Assembly: GCF_014084105.1 (NCBI RefSeq)
Contig: NZ_CP048289.1
Location: 4,721,922 to 4,785,921 of the forward strand
DNA length: 64,000 nt
Origin: Streptacidiphilus sp. P02-A3a
Lineage (GTDB): Bacteria > Actinomycetota > Actinomycetes > Streptomycetales > Streptomycetaceae
Direction: 5' to 3'
Part shown: piece by piece, positions 42,054 to 51,103 of the stretch
Layout of the letters: each line of letters begins with the position of its first letter
Numbering within the stretch: position 1 is the stretch's first letter
Made by a program: the position numbers and the translations under genes
Notes under the pieces: model-generated
What the model was told of the DNA's origin: nothing
The model's input: only the letters and a program-made list of their open reading frames with translations
The model's database searches: none

Positions 42054-43160
42054 GTGAAAGCAGCCACCCTCACCCCAGACCAGGAACAGGTCCTGGCCCA
42101 CGCGCAGAGTGCCCCGCTGCGGATGCGGAATCTGTTCACCCGCGACGATTGGAACCGGTACGTATACGAAAAGGTTCCGAAGCCGGAGCTCGCCACGTTC
42201 ACCACCTACGAGGCCCGCCTGATCTACAACAGCCACCTGCGGCTCGTCTCCCACCCCGAGTTCGACAAGGCCCTGCTGAAGGCGTCACTGGCCTTCCGCG
42301 CGAACGAGTTCCGAGCGGAGGGCTTCCTCGACATGGTGATCGACGGCCCTCCCGGGACCGGCAAGTCCTTCACCCTGCGGGCGATCGGACGCGAATACCA
42401 GGCCCGAGTGTCGGGGAAGGAGGGGGGCCGGATCCCAGTGGTCCACATCACCGCGCCGATCGATGCCGACGGCAAAATCACCTGGGTCTGGGAGATCGCC
42501 TGCTTCCTGGGCCTCAACCCTCCGCCCAAGGACGAGCAGGCGCTGCTCGACCAAAGACGCCTGCCGGACCTGACCTACCCCGTCACCCACGTCCTGGCCC
42601 GCTCCCAGACCCGCATGATCCTGATCGACGACATCCAGCGCACCACCCCGGACCAACTCGCTCCGGTGCTGCACTACTTCGACTTCCTGCGCAGCCGCTA
42701 CGGAATCGCGGTCATCTTCTGCGGCACAGGAGCAGCGGGCATCGTCCAGGCCGCCCGGGTCAGGGCAGACCATCTCACGAGCGCTGAGGCCGGGCTCCGA
42801 GAACGCGTCGCGAAGCAGCGCGCCAAGGCCGGCCTGCCCAAGCTCCCGCCGTCGAGGGAGCCCGTGCCGAGCCTGCTGCCCGTGACCTGGCTCGATCCGA
42901 TCCACTATCACGGAGCCGACCAGAACACCTGGCTGAGCGTCCTCAAAGGCTTCGAGGACAACCTGTGCCTGCGCAACCTCAGCGCGCATTGCCTGACCAA
43001 CCACGCGACCGACCTGCACCGGCAGACCGGCGGCTACTTCAAGCAACTGTCTCAGCTCGTCTGCCAGGCCGCCGTCGATGCGATGCGCAAGGACGGCGGC
43101 GAGGAGGACATCACCCTCGAACGCCTCAAGTGCATCAGGGTGGGGCGAGACGACGTCTGA
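42054..43160 (+). CDS. tniB: TniB/TnsC-like AAA+ transposition ATPase
   Basis: A 368-residue AAA+ ATPase that, in related elements, forms filaments on target DNA and delivers it to the transposase. Walker A is GPPGTGKS (residues 98-105) and Walker B is MILIDDIQ (188-195); a sensor-like FCGTGAAG strand follows, and the C-terminal lid is helical. GTG 42054 is preferred because GAGGA lies 6 bases upstream; a GTG at 41994 would overlap tniA. It closes the tniQ-tnsA-tniA-tniB set. An identical copy is at 1721-2827. Confidence 0.88.
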   Translation: MKAATLTPDQEQVLAHAQSAPLRMRNLFTRDDWNRYVYEKVPKPELATFTTYEARLIYNSHLRLVSHPEFDKALLKASLAFRANEFRAEGFLDMVIDGPPGTGKSFTLRAIGREYQARVSGKEGGRIPVVHITAPIDADGKITWVWEIACFLGLNPPPKDEQALLDQRRLPDLTYPVTHVLARSQTRMILIDDIQRTTPDQLAPVLHYFDFLRSRYGIAVIFCGTGAAGIVQAARVRADHLTSAEAGLRERVAKQRAKAGLPKLPPSREPVPSLLPVTWLDPIHYHGADQNTWLSVLKGFEDNLCLRNLSAHCLTNHATDLHRQTGGYFKQLSQLVCQAAVDAMRKDGGEEDITLERLKCIRVGRDDV

Positions 43161-43335
43161 CCCGCGCAACAGGAACGTCGGGCTCCGCCGCAACGGGAGA
43201 ATTCTCGGCGGACCTTCGACGTGCGGGGCGATCTGGTCCGGCCGGTGGACGCCGCCTGCAGGCCCGGCCCCGGCCGGGGAATTAGACCGTCCTCCCGCAG
43301 CGCGCGTCGCCGCCGGACGCCGCCATACTGGGCGG

Positions 43336-46300
43336 ATGTCCGTGAACACCAGCGACGACCCGCCACAGGAACTGACACTGGCGCAGTTGACCCGCCACAA
43401 GCAGTCCGGCCCCCTGCCGCTGCCGATCCAGAACCCTGGCCTGCTGCCGTTCAACGACCTGGATCCCGAGGTGTTCGAGCGGGTTGTCGCCGAGGTGGTC
43501 AGTCGGCGGCACAACCTGGGTGTGCAGTTCTACGGACGGCGCGGGCAGAAGCAGTACGGCCTGGACATCGTCGAGCGGGAGCCATCACAGCAGCGCTCGC
43601 TCTACCAGGTCAAGCGCTACCAGCAGATCACGGACAAGCAGCTGCGGGATGCCGTCGAGACCTACGCAGGCCCGGTCAGGAGCCCGGACTTTCAGGGAGA
43701 CCCTCGACGGTTCGACCCGTACAGGCTGGTGGTGGCGACGTCGGCGCAGACCGACAGCGACACGGCCATCGTGGATGCGCTGGCCACGTTGCAGAACGAG
43801 TACGCAGGCGACCTCGTGATCGAGGCATGGGGCGCCGAAGCGCTCAGCCGTGCCCTGCGCGATGCCCCCCATCTGGTGTTCGCGGTCTTCGGCCCGCACT
43901 GGGCTTCGGCGTTTTGCGGGTTCACGCCCTCTCCGGCAGCCCAGAGCGCGCCGACCGCCTTGGGCCTGGTCGATGATCCGGCCGAGGTGCTCGGCTTGGA
44001 CGCGCTCCAGGCCGACGCTGCCGCAAACGAGGAGCGGGACCCGCTGGAGGCGGCACACCTGCTCGGGCTTGTCGCCGAGGGGCTGCGGGCCGGCGGGTTC
44101 CCCGTGCACTCGGCCACGATGTACCGCCGCCAGGCACGGGTGCTTGTGGCCGGCGGTGACCTGCCGGGTGCGTTCTCGCGCCTGGTCGCGTTGACGCTTG
44201 CGGCCATCTCCAGCGCCGACCACACGGCGGCCGTCTTCGCCCGCAAGGACCTGGAGGAGACTGCGGGCCGACTCGGGGGTTCGGCACAGGCCACGGCGAC
44301 GGTCCTGTCCGCAGTCGACGGCTGGTCCGGGCACGGAAGCCAACTGGCCGTGACGGTTCCAGCTCTCGAGACCCTGGCTGCCGCTGACGACGAGCATGCC
44401 GCGTTGCTGTGCTGTCTGGTGATCGAGCAGGCCATCGTCGACGGCCTGTACGACCGGGTTCCCGCGCGGTCCGTCCTGTCGTCGCCAGACGCGGACACCG
44501 ACGGGCTGCTGGCGCGGCTTCGATCGCTCGCCGCTGTCGCCGACCTCCGCGATCCGGTGATCCGGGCCCGGCTGCGCTGCGCCGCCGCCGACGCCGCGGT
44601 GTCTGTTGAGGGCACGCGCGATGAGCTCGACCGGGCCTGGCAGCAGTTGGTCCGTGATGCGGCGGCCGGGCGCTTTCATGGAGCCCGCGCGCTGGTGGCG
44701 TCCCGGGCCGCGTACGCCTTCGCTGTGCGCGGTGACGGCGAGCAGGCAGAGAACCTGTGGCGTCAGGCTGTGCTGGCCAGCAGCGAGGAGCAGCTGTACG
44801 GGGACGCCCGGGGAGCGCTGCGGTCGCTGCAGCACCTGGCCCTCGACCAGGGCCGGCTGCCCGGCGGGCCGAACGGCGCCACCGGCGGGCTGCCCGATCG
44901 CAAGCGGCTGCTGGCGTCGGCTGTTGACCCGGCCCTGTCCGCGCTGGAGGCCGCCCACCACGGTCGCCTGCCCGACGCGCTCGGGGATGTCCGCCGGTAC
45001 CTGTGGGAGGCACGACTGTCCGGCGACCGATGCGAAGAAGCCGGTGTGCAAGCCCTGCTCGGCGATGTGCTCAGCGCCGGAGGGCACCACTTCGCGGCCG
45101 CGCACTACTACCTGGAGGCAGGAGTCGCGGAGCGTGCCGCCGCGGCGGCACGCGCGATGACGCTTCCGCTCGATGTCACCGACTGGCTCAACTCCCCCGT
45201 CCGGTACCGCCAGGCCGCAGCCATCGAGGTCTTGAAGGCGCAGGCAGCCTCCCTGCCCGACACCATGGTCCCCGAGGCGGTACAGCGGCTCCTAGCGCTT
45301 GCAACCACTGTGTGGGCGGCGCCCCGTGCAGATCCCGCCCCCGAGCGCCAGGCCCTCAACGCGGTAGCTGCGTTCGGGCGACGCATCCCCGACAGTGCCG
45401 TGGACACCATCCTCGATCTGGCTCAGCCGGCCACCGTAACCGCCCCGCACGCCCCCTGGCCAGTGGTCACCTCCGTCATCGCGAAGCTGCTCGTCCAGAC
45501 CTATTGGGCGGTGGAACCTCGACGCCACGAAATCGCCGAGGTCCTGGGCACCCTGTTGGGCCTGCCCCAGCCGCCCCACGGCCTGTGGCCCCTGATCCTC
45601 GCGATGCCTGGGCAGGCACGTGAGCCCCTGCTGGCCATGGTGTGCTCCCGCGCCGAGGCCGGCGACCGAAATGCCCTGCAGGTCCTCGCGCGCTGGCGCG
45701 AGGCGACGCCCGCCGTCCAGACAGCCGCCCGACAGGCATGCGCCGCACTGCTGCGCCGCCCGGTGGACGTCCCGCGCCACGTGATGACCGTGGACACCCA
45801 GGCCACCGACACCGTCGACCACTTGAACGCGCTGCTCGAGGCCACCGTCCTCGTCGACGTCTGCCCCGACGACCTGAGCGCGGACCGGACTCAGCCCGCC
45901 GGCGGTGTGGTGCTGCAGATGCAGCTGAATCCCGCGCCCGGTTCCACCGGCATTCAGGACACCGAACAGTCAGCCCCTCATGACAACCCCGACCAGGCAT
46001 CCGGGCCCGACCGTGCGGCACTGCTCGCAGCGGGGCCACTGGTCGGCCTCACCGAGGCCGTCGCACGGCACCTGCTGGCCATGGCTGAGGACACTCACGA
46101 CACGGCGCCGTCCCGCATCCAGGCCATCGACGCACTGCGCGCTCTGCTCTTCCGCCTGCCCGAGCCGGTCCTGCGCGCCATCACCGACCGAATGCTGATC
46201 GTCAGCCGCGACCCGGGGCGCGCAGAGATCGACCAGTTGATGATGGAGGCCACCGGCGCGTTCAGCCGCGCCACCATGAATCTGGGCATCACCCACCTGC

Positions 46301-46674
46301 CGGGGATGGCCCTGGTACTTGCGACGGACGCGTTTATCCACCAGCGCGATCAGAAGTCTCCTCTGGCCGCGCAGGAGACCGCGTTCGCCGACGAAGTGGT
46401 CGCCTCGAGTGCGGCGCTCATGCGCCATCCGGACGCGGAACTGCGGAAGTTGGGCGCGGTCGCCCTGCACGATCTCGCCTACGGCGCACCCGACGCCGCT
46501 GTCCACGTCACCGGAATGCTCTTCCACACCGACCCGCAGGTCCGCGTCCTGGGCGCCGACGTCGTCCCTCTGACACCGGGGCTGAAGGCGCTTCTCGCAA
46601 GCGATCCAGCGCCGGAAGTACGCCAGGCCCTGTCCGACCGGCTCGCCACACAATCGCCAACCACAGGCAATTGA
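43336..46674 (+). CDS. Mrr-like nuclease with long helical-repeat C-terminus
   Basis: A 1112-residue protein. Residues 38-150 look like a restriction-endonuclease (Mrr/PD-(D/E)XK) domain, with VFERVVAEVV helix, G75-x-Asp77 and Gln91-V-Lys93 in SLYQVKRY. Residues 200-1110 are almost all helical, with TPR/HEAT-like periodicity (for example MYRRQARVLVAGGDLPGAF, later HEAT-like RHPDAELRKLGAVALHDL), and no P-loop was found. The ATG 43336 lies 8 bases after a CATACT hexamer, which suggests a leaderless transcript. It sits 175 bases after tniB, the usual cargo position of a Tn7-like element, and just before two more nuclease-type genes. A function in DNA defence is inferred. Only the first 515 codons are repeated in the left arm, because the window ends there. 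Confidence 0.7.
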   Translation: MSVNTSDDPPQELTLAQLTRHKQSGPLPLPIQNPGLLPFNDLDPEVFERVVAEVVSRRHNLGVQFYGRRGQKQYGLDIVEREPSQQRSLYQVKRYQQITDKQLRDAVETYAGPVRSPDFQGDPRRFDPYRLVVATSAQTDSDTAIVDALATLQNEYAGDLVIEAWGAEALSRALRDAPHLVFAVFGPHWASAFCGFTPSPAAQSAPTALGLVDDPAEVLGLDALQADAAANEERDPLEAAHLLGLVAEGLRAGGFPVHSATMYRRQARVLVAGGDLPGAFSRLVALTLAAISSADHTAAVFARKDLEETAGRLGGSAQATATVLSAVDGWSGHGSQLAVTVPALETLAAADDEHAALLCCLVIEQAIVDGLYDRVPARSVLSSPDADTDGLLARLRSLAAVADLRDPVIRARLRCAAADAAVSVEGTRDELDRAWQQLVRDAAAGRFHGARALVASRAAYAFAVRGDGEQAENLWRQAVLASSEEQLYGDARGALRSLQHLALDQGRLPGGPNGATGGLPDRKRLLASAVDPALSALEAAHHGRLPDALGDVRRYLWEARLSGDRCEEAGVQALLGDVLSAGGHHFAAAHYYLEAGVAERAAAAARAMTLPLDVTDWLNSPVRYRQAAAIEVLKAQAASLPDTMVPEAVQRLLALATTVWAAPRADPAPERQALNAVAAFGRRIPDSAVDTILDLAQPATVTAPHAPWPVVTSVIAKLLVQTYWAVEPRRHEIAEVLGTLLGLPQPPHGLWPLILAMPGQAREPLLAMVCSRAEAGDRNALQVLARWREATPAVQTAARQACAALLRRPVDVPRHVMTVDTQATDTVDHLNALLEATVLVDVCPDDLSADRTQPAGGVVLQMQLNPAPGSTGIQDTEQSAPHDNPDQASGPDRAALLAAGPLVGLTEAVARHLLAMAEDTHDTAPSRIQAIDALRALLFRLPEPVLRAITDRMLIVSRDPGRAEIDQLMMEATGAFSRATMNLGITHLPGMALVLATDAFIHQRDQKSPLAAQETAFADEVVASSAALMRHPDAELRKLGAVALHDLAYGAPDAAVHVTGMLFHTDPQVRVLGADVVPLTPGLKALLASDPAPEVRQALSDRLATQSPTTGN

Positions 46675-46868
46675 TCAGCCGGCGGTTGCCCGGCATCAGC
46701 GCAGTGTCGCAAGCGCTGCGGGGATCAGCGCTCCCCGAGTGGCGGCCAGGACGTGACCGCGGCCGCGACTCGGATAGGGTCGCGGATGGCTGGCTGGCCG
46801 TCAGGTATACGCGAGTGTCCCTTGTAGGCTGGCCTGGCCCGGTGAATCGCCCGGAGGAGGCTGGCCCA

Positions 46869-47462
46869 GTGCCGTCAGCGGCATACGCAGAGTGGACAAC
46901 GTCCAGGACGCAGCACATCGACGAACTGTTGGTTGCACATTCCATGGTTGGTGGTGGCGGAAGGGGACGGCGCTGGCGGACTCAACAGTTGAACTTGGCG
47001 ATCACGATGCGCATGGCAGCAGAGTTCCAAGGATTCGCCCGAGCGCTCCATGACGAGAGCTGCGACTTTCTCTCTGATCATGCAATTGTCAATAACCCTG
47101 CGCTAAAAAACATCTTTCGCTCGAATCTGGCCCACAGTAGACAGTTGGATCGCGGAAATGCCAACCCCGGCGGCATAGGCGGAGACTTCGCCAGGCTCGG
47201 GCTCCAGATCTGGCCTACCCTCAAATTGGCAAGCAAGAAGGGAGCCCAGTGGAACGCCGCACTCGACGAGCTGAATATAGCACGCAATGCTATAGCGCAT
47301 GACGATCAGGCTGGTTTTCTAAAGCTTCCGCCATCAAGATATCCAATCACCTTGGCTGTAGTGAAGAGCTGGCGGAGCTCCCTTGATGGCTTGGCGCGAT
47401 CAATGGACACTATTGTTGGTGACTATCTAACGGCGATCAGCGGCGGTCAGCAGCCGTGGTGA
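46869..47462 (+). CDS. HEPN-domain protein
   Basis: 197 residues from GTG 46869, which follows a strong GGAGGAGG site. The helical C-terminal part carries the HEPN signature R-x4-H: Arg139-Asn140 to His144 in LNIARNAIAHDD. HEPN proteins are commonly RNases in toxin-antitoxin and phage-defence systems. Helices before it (QQLNLAITMRMAAEFQGF) fit the MAE_28990/RiboL-PSP type of HEPN domain. The gene is visibly AT-richer than its surroundings. Its stop overlaps the region of the next start, so the two are probably co-expressed. Confidence 0.7.
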   Translation: MPSAAYAEWTTSRTQHIDELLVAHSMVGGGGRGRRWRTQQLNLAITMRMAAEFQGFARALHDESCDFLSDHAIVNNPALKNIFRSNLAHSRQLDRGNANPGGIGGDFARLGLQIWPTLKLASKKGAQWNAALDELNIARNAIAHDDQAGFLKLPPSRYPITLAVVKSWRSSLDGLARSMDTIVGDYLTAISGGQQPW

Positions 47463-47470
47463 GGGAAACG

Positions 47471-48097
47471 ATGAAGACACCAGAGGTTGGGCAGGAGGTC
47501 TTGGTCCCCTGGGGGCTCGACTACCTTCTGGGAACTGTCTTGCGTGTGTATAGCACTGGCCGCGGCCCCAAGGTCGTCGTGCAAGTCGATGTTCCTGGAG
47601 TGAGCGGGGATGAAGTAGAAGACGTCACTGTCACCCTGCCGGCAGACGCTGTGCAGAGCAAGGACCAGGAAGCGGCTCACGCTGCCCCCGGAGAGTGGGT
47701 CCACGCTCGATCATATGAACGGGAATTGATGGCTCAGCTCCTTCGGATGGCGGACAGGCTTGAGCGCGGCCTTGGAACCCCGGTCTCCGTTCATGAGGCG
47801 GCGGGTTATGGTGGGCTGGACCTCGTCATTCGATCAGGCCAAGATCGAATGATTGGATGCGAGGCCAAGTATGAATCCGGCCGTCGGCAGATCTCACTTG
47901 AGGTGATTAATAAACTCATCGAACAAGCTGATCGACGGATTGTTCCGATCGTTCTGATCACCAACGTACGACTTAGCGCGAGGGCGGCCGAAGTGCTTCA
48001 GCAAGTCGATACAAATCGAATGTTCCATTGGATTCTTTGGCGAGGCGAGCGCGACAATGAGGCTCTGGAGCAGATGGTTCTTTCTCTCCTTGCATGA
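47471..48097 (+). CDS. PD-(D/E)XK restriction-endonuclease-like protein
   Basis: 208 residues from ATG 47471 (GAGGGAAA just upstream; a GTG at 47456 is an alternative). Residues 1-60 form a small beta-rich, KOW/Tudor-like part (QEVLVPWGLDYLLGTVL). The C-terminal domain has the nuclease motif: Asp117 in GGLDLVIR, Glu131 and Lys133 in IGCEAKYESGRRQ. It follows the HEPN gene by 8 bases and is also AT-richer than its neighbours, which points to joint acquisition. The ISAs1 element starts 11 bases after its stop. Confidence 0.72.
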   Translation: MKTPEVGQEVLVPWGLDYLLGTVLRVYSTGRGPKVVVQVDVPGVSGDEVEDVTVTLPADAVQSKDQEAAHAAPGEWVHARSYERELMAQLLRMADRLERGLGTPVSVHEAAGYGGLDLVIRSGQDRMIGCEAKYESGRRQISLEVINKLIEQADRRIVPIVLITNVRLSARAAEVLQQVDTNRMFHWILWRGERDNEALEQMVLSLLA

Positions 48098-48108
48098 CGG
48101 CCGAGGCC

Positions 48109-49467
48109 AGGGCCTCGGCAAAGTCTTGGGGCGTCCGCTTCGTGATCATGTGATCCCGAGGATGGTGAGGGGTCGGTGGGCGTTGCGGGCGTTGTGTCGT
48201 AGGCCGGCGGCGATGTTGGTGGTGCCGGCGAGTCGGAGGGCGCCGATGGCGAGGTTGCGCCAGGTGGCCATGGCGCGGGGTGCGTTGCGGGTCCGGAGTT
48301 GCGAGGCGTCCTCGGCGAAGGTGGTGTCCCTCACGTGGTGCAGGGATTCGACTGACCAGTGGCCGCGGATCAGGGCCGCCAGTTGGGCGGGGTTTGCCTG
48401 TTCCGCGGTCAGGTCGGTGACCGCGTAGACGGTGTGGAGGGTGACTTTCCCGGATTTGCGGTGCACGCGGCGGCGCTTGAGCTGGATGGCCTGGCGGGCG
48501 CCGGGGAAGAGCAGGTTGTTCACGGTGCAGACCTTGATGCGGCGGATCTCGCTGCGGCCGTGGCCGGTTGCGCGAGTGCGGTCCTGCAGCGGGATCTCCT
48601 TCCAGGGAAGGGCTTTGAGCTGCTTGCGGAGCTTCTTCTGGTTCCCTTTCGCGATCACGATGTAGTGCGCCCCGCGTGCGGTCAGGTAGGTGGCGTGCTC
48701 GCGCTGGGTGTGGAGTGCGTCGCTGGTGACCACCGCGTCGGCGAGGTCGGCGACGGTCTCCAGGAGCGGTTTGAAGCAGGTGATTTCATTGGTCTTCTCG
48801 CCGACGTCGAGCTGGGCCAGGACCAGGCCGCTGGTGTGGTCGAGGGCGGCGAGGAGGTGGATCCTGCGGCCTGCGGCGCGGGCGGCTCCGCGCAGGCTCT
48901 TGCCGTCGACCGCGATCCCGCGCAGGCCGCTGGTCTGCGGCGTTGTGGGGTGGCGGTCGGCGAGCCAGCGGCAGACGGCCTGGTCGAGGGCGTCGCCGTC
49001 GACACGGGCCAGGACCCGTCGCAGGGTTGCCTCGTCCGGTACCGGGTGACGTGCGGTCAGTACGTCGAAGTTTCCGCCGAGGGCGGCCAGGACGGCCTGC
49101 GGGGCGTCGTTGGCCCACTCGCTGATCGCCAGGAGCGAGGTCGCGCCGGTCAGCACGGCCGACGCGGCGAGCGCGAGGACGAAGACAAGAGCGTGTCGTA
49201 TCCCGCGCGCAGCTCGCGGATCGGGGACCTCGCCCAGACGTTCCAGCAGGCCAGGATACTCGTCCGGCTCCACGGGCAGCTGATCGCGGAGCTGGTCAAG
49301 AACAGTAGGAATCAGGGAGGATGCAGGTGCAGGCACGGTCTTCCAGCAAGGTCACGGGGCGTAGAGACCTCCATGATCTTGGAAGCCGTGCCTGTTCTGC
49401 ATCGCGGACCGGCACATCCGGCGTAGATCACTACGAATCGGACGAAGCCTCACTTTGCCGAGGCCTT
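48109..49467. mobile_element. ISAs1-family insertion sequence, complete
   Basis: 1359 bp bounded by imperfect inverted ends, AGGGCCTCGGCAAAGT on the left and AAGGCCTCGGCAAAGT on the right (read inward), with further matches inside (CGTCCG, TTCGT, TGATC). Both ends are flanked by the 10-bp direct repeat GGCCGAGGCC (48099-48108 and 49468-49477), the size of target duplication known for this family. It carries one transposase gene. Confidence 0.85.
48146..49336 (-). CDS. ISAs1-family DDE transposase
   Basis: A 396-residue intact transposase. It has the N-terminal DDE_Tnp_1-associated region ([19 protein letters not shown]), first Asp in [11 protein letters not shown], second Asp in [10 protein letters not shown], and Glu in TTFAEDASQ near the end after the [14 protein letters not shown] signature. 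The length is normal for the family. With both ends and target duplication present, the element may still be mobile. Confidence 0.92.
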   Translation of the reverse strand: MPAPASSLIPTVLDQLRDQLPVEPDEYPGLLERLGEVPDPRAARGIRHALVFVLALAASAVLTGATSLLAISEWANDAPQAVLAALGGNFDVLTARHPVPDEATLRRVLARVDGDALDQAVCRWLADRHPTTPQTSGLRGIAVDGKSLRGAARAAGRRIHLLAALDHTSGLVLAQLDVGEKTNEITCFKPLLETVADLADAVVTSDALHTQREHATYLTARGAHYIVIAKGNQKKLRKQLKALPWKEIPLQDRTRATGHGRSEIRRIKVCTVNNLLFPGARQAIQLKRRRVHRKSGKVTLHTVYAVTDLTAEQANPAQLAALIRGHWSVESLHHVRDTTFAEDASQLRTRNAPRAMATWRNLAIGALRLAGTTNIAAGLRHNARNAHRPLTILGIT

Positions 49468-49477
49468 GGCCGAGGCC

Positions 49478-50074
49478 GGTGCAGCTCCCGGTCTGTGCCC
49501 TGGTCGGCGGCTGGCCGACCAGCACCGAGAACCGACCCGATGCACCCGCCGACCCCCAGATCACCGTCGCCCAGGGGCGGCGGTGATCGCGACGACGTTG
49601 CCACCGGCGTTCTGGGCCCGCAGCCGCTCGATCTCCTGCTGCTGGGCGGCGAGCCGTGACACCGCCAAGCGCGGAACATCACTGAAGCCCACGGGCCTGA
49701 TGCCGGTTGCCAGACTGATTGCAGAGCGCGACCGTTCTGGGGGTCGTCAGGAGTGGGAGTCGGTGCGCCAAGCGTTGATCAATGCCGCACGCGAGGTGGT
49801 CCTGGCGCATGAAGGACTCGTTCGGATCGGACGCAAGAAGGGTCTCTGAAGGACGCGGGTGCACCGGTACCGGTGGCACGCCCACTCGCCCCGACAGCAT
49901 GAGGCGGCTCAGCCGTCCTCAATCATGTGCGCCGTCCAGATCGGCTCCGGAGGGGCAGTCGCTGCCGAGGACCGGATCCGGCCGTGAAACCCGGGCGCGC
50001 GCACGGCGTTCTCCAGGAAGGTCATCTCAAGAACTGTCCCGTGGTAGCGCACGTTCTCCCACTGCGCCGCCGGT
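49478..50074. other. Stretch with fragments only
   Basis: No convincing complete gene. On the minus strand a frame ends at 49561 with LAAQQQEIERLRAQNAGGN and VVAITAAPGRR, which looks like the C-terminal coiled-coil end of a lost gene. On the plus strand 49702-49848 is an ORF of 48 residues (starting MPVARLIAERDRSGG, ending RIGRKKGL) without a clear ribosome-binding site. Both are probably remnants. Confidence 0.4.
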
Positions 50075-50947
50075 TCAGTGGGGTGCGAGCCAGTTCGCGA
50101 GAGTGCCGGCGTGGACGGTTTGCGCGACAGCTTCCTGGCTCAGGTAGTTGACCGCGGCGTGCGGGGTCTTGCCGTTGTCGACGCTGATGTCTCGCACGCC
50201 GGCGGCCTTGTCGGACAGGCCCTGGCCGCCGGTGACGAAGTCGTTGGGGTCGAAGACGTTCACCCAGGCCACTGCGGCTGGCAGGGCCAGCTCTGCGGCG
50301 ACGCCCAGGTGGCGTTGGATCGGAAGCCAGCTCAAGGGACTTCCGAGCGTCATGAGTTGCCGGACGCCCCCGTTCTGTCCGGCAGCGGGGACCTGTCCGC
50401 GCTGGAACATGTCGTAGGCGATGACGCTGCCCAGGGAGTGCGCGATCAGCAGCGTGGCGCCGGACGCGGCCAGTGCATCGAAGATCATCTTGCGGACCTG
50501 CTCAGCGGCGGTCGCATCGTTCAGGTAGCCGTAGACCTCACGCAGTCGGCCGATGACGGCCTCGCCGACATGTCGGCCCGCGGCACCGTCGAGGCCGGCC
50601 ATCCATTTCGACAAGCGGGGGCTGATCTTGGGCAGGTCTCCCAGGGTAGCCGGGGCGGCGTCGGGCACAACGGCATCCGGGGCGTATGCCTGCAGGGCCT
50701 CCACAAGGAACTCTTCTTCCTCGTCGTCGATGCCGGCGAGGCCTGGGCCGGTGTCGGGGCCGCTGAGCTGCCACCGCTTGGTCTTGCGGAAGAGGTTGCC
50801 GTAGTAGGGCATGGTCAGGGCGGGGACCGGTGCGGCCGGGCCAGCGTGGCGGGTGAAACTGGCTGCGAGCGCTCCCCGCCAGTCGGCGCTGAGCTGGATG
50901 GCATTGGTGTCCGCTTGGAAGATGCCGTGTACGCCGACGATGTGCAC
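50075..50947 (-). CDS. Alpha/beta hydrolase
   Basis: A 290-residue serine hydrolase of lipase type. The first strand and oxyanion region is IVGVHGIF, and the nucleophile elbow is IAHSLGSV with Ser171. It continues with MTLGSPLSWLPIQRHLG, then FDPNDFVTGG as the acid region and TPHAAVNYLS supplying the catalytic His, the order seen in lipase-like effectors. There is no signal peptide, so it acts in the cytoplasm. It is divergent from the caspase-STAND gene across 156 bases, so the two may share control. In several bacterial immune systems such hydrolases degrade membranes or nucleotide cofactors; that role here is inference. Confidence 0.72.
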   Translation of the reverse strand: MHIVGVHGIFQADTNAIQLSADWRGALAASFTRHAGPAAPVPALTMPYYGNLFRKTKRWQLSGPDTGPGLAGIDDEEEEFLVEALQAYAPDAVVPDAAPATLGDLPKISPRLSKWMAGLDGAAGRHVGEAVIGRLREVYGYLNDATAAEQVRKMIFDALAASGATLLIAHSLGSVIAYDMFQRGQVPAAGQNGGVRQLMTLGSPLSWLPIQRHLGVAAELALPAAVAWVNVFDPNDFVTGGQGLSDKAAGVRDISVDNGKTPHAAVNYLSQEAVAQTVHAGTLANWLAPH

Positions 50948-51103
50948 TTGGTCCCCCTACCGCGCCCTGGCCGCCGCCCCGTCTGCCCCTCGGGCGGCAC
51001 TCGATGGTATCCGCCCGCGGCCGCAGGGCCGTACCGGTCCATGAGTGCCCGTGCCGCCGGTTAGGGTACGGGGATTGATCAGTCCTGGCGGAGGCGGAAC
51101 ACC

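Larger units (their letters stand above)
22480..44880. repeat. Right arm of giant inverted repeat
   Basis: Reverse complement of 1-22478. Bases 34387-44880 match the left arm with no shift found. Bases 25910-34372 carry dozens of one-base deletions and some base swaps relative to the left arm, so nearly every gene there is frameshifted. The change in quality is abrupt at both borders. This is typical of low-coverage or second-strand long-read consensus rather than of slow genetic decay. Confidence 0.95.

Noticed and set aside
46671-46868. Longer N-terminus for the HEPN protein from TTG 46671
   Set aside because: The extra residues are low-complexity and a strong GGAGGAGG site precedes GTG 46869.
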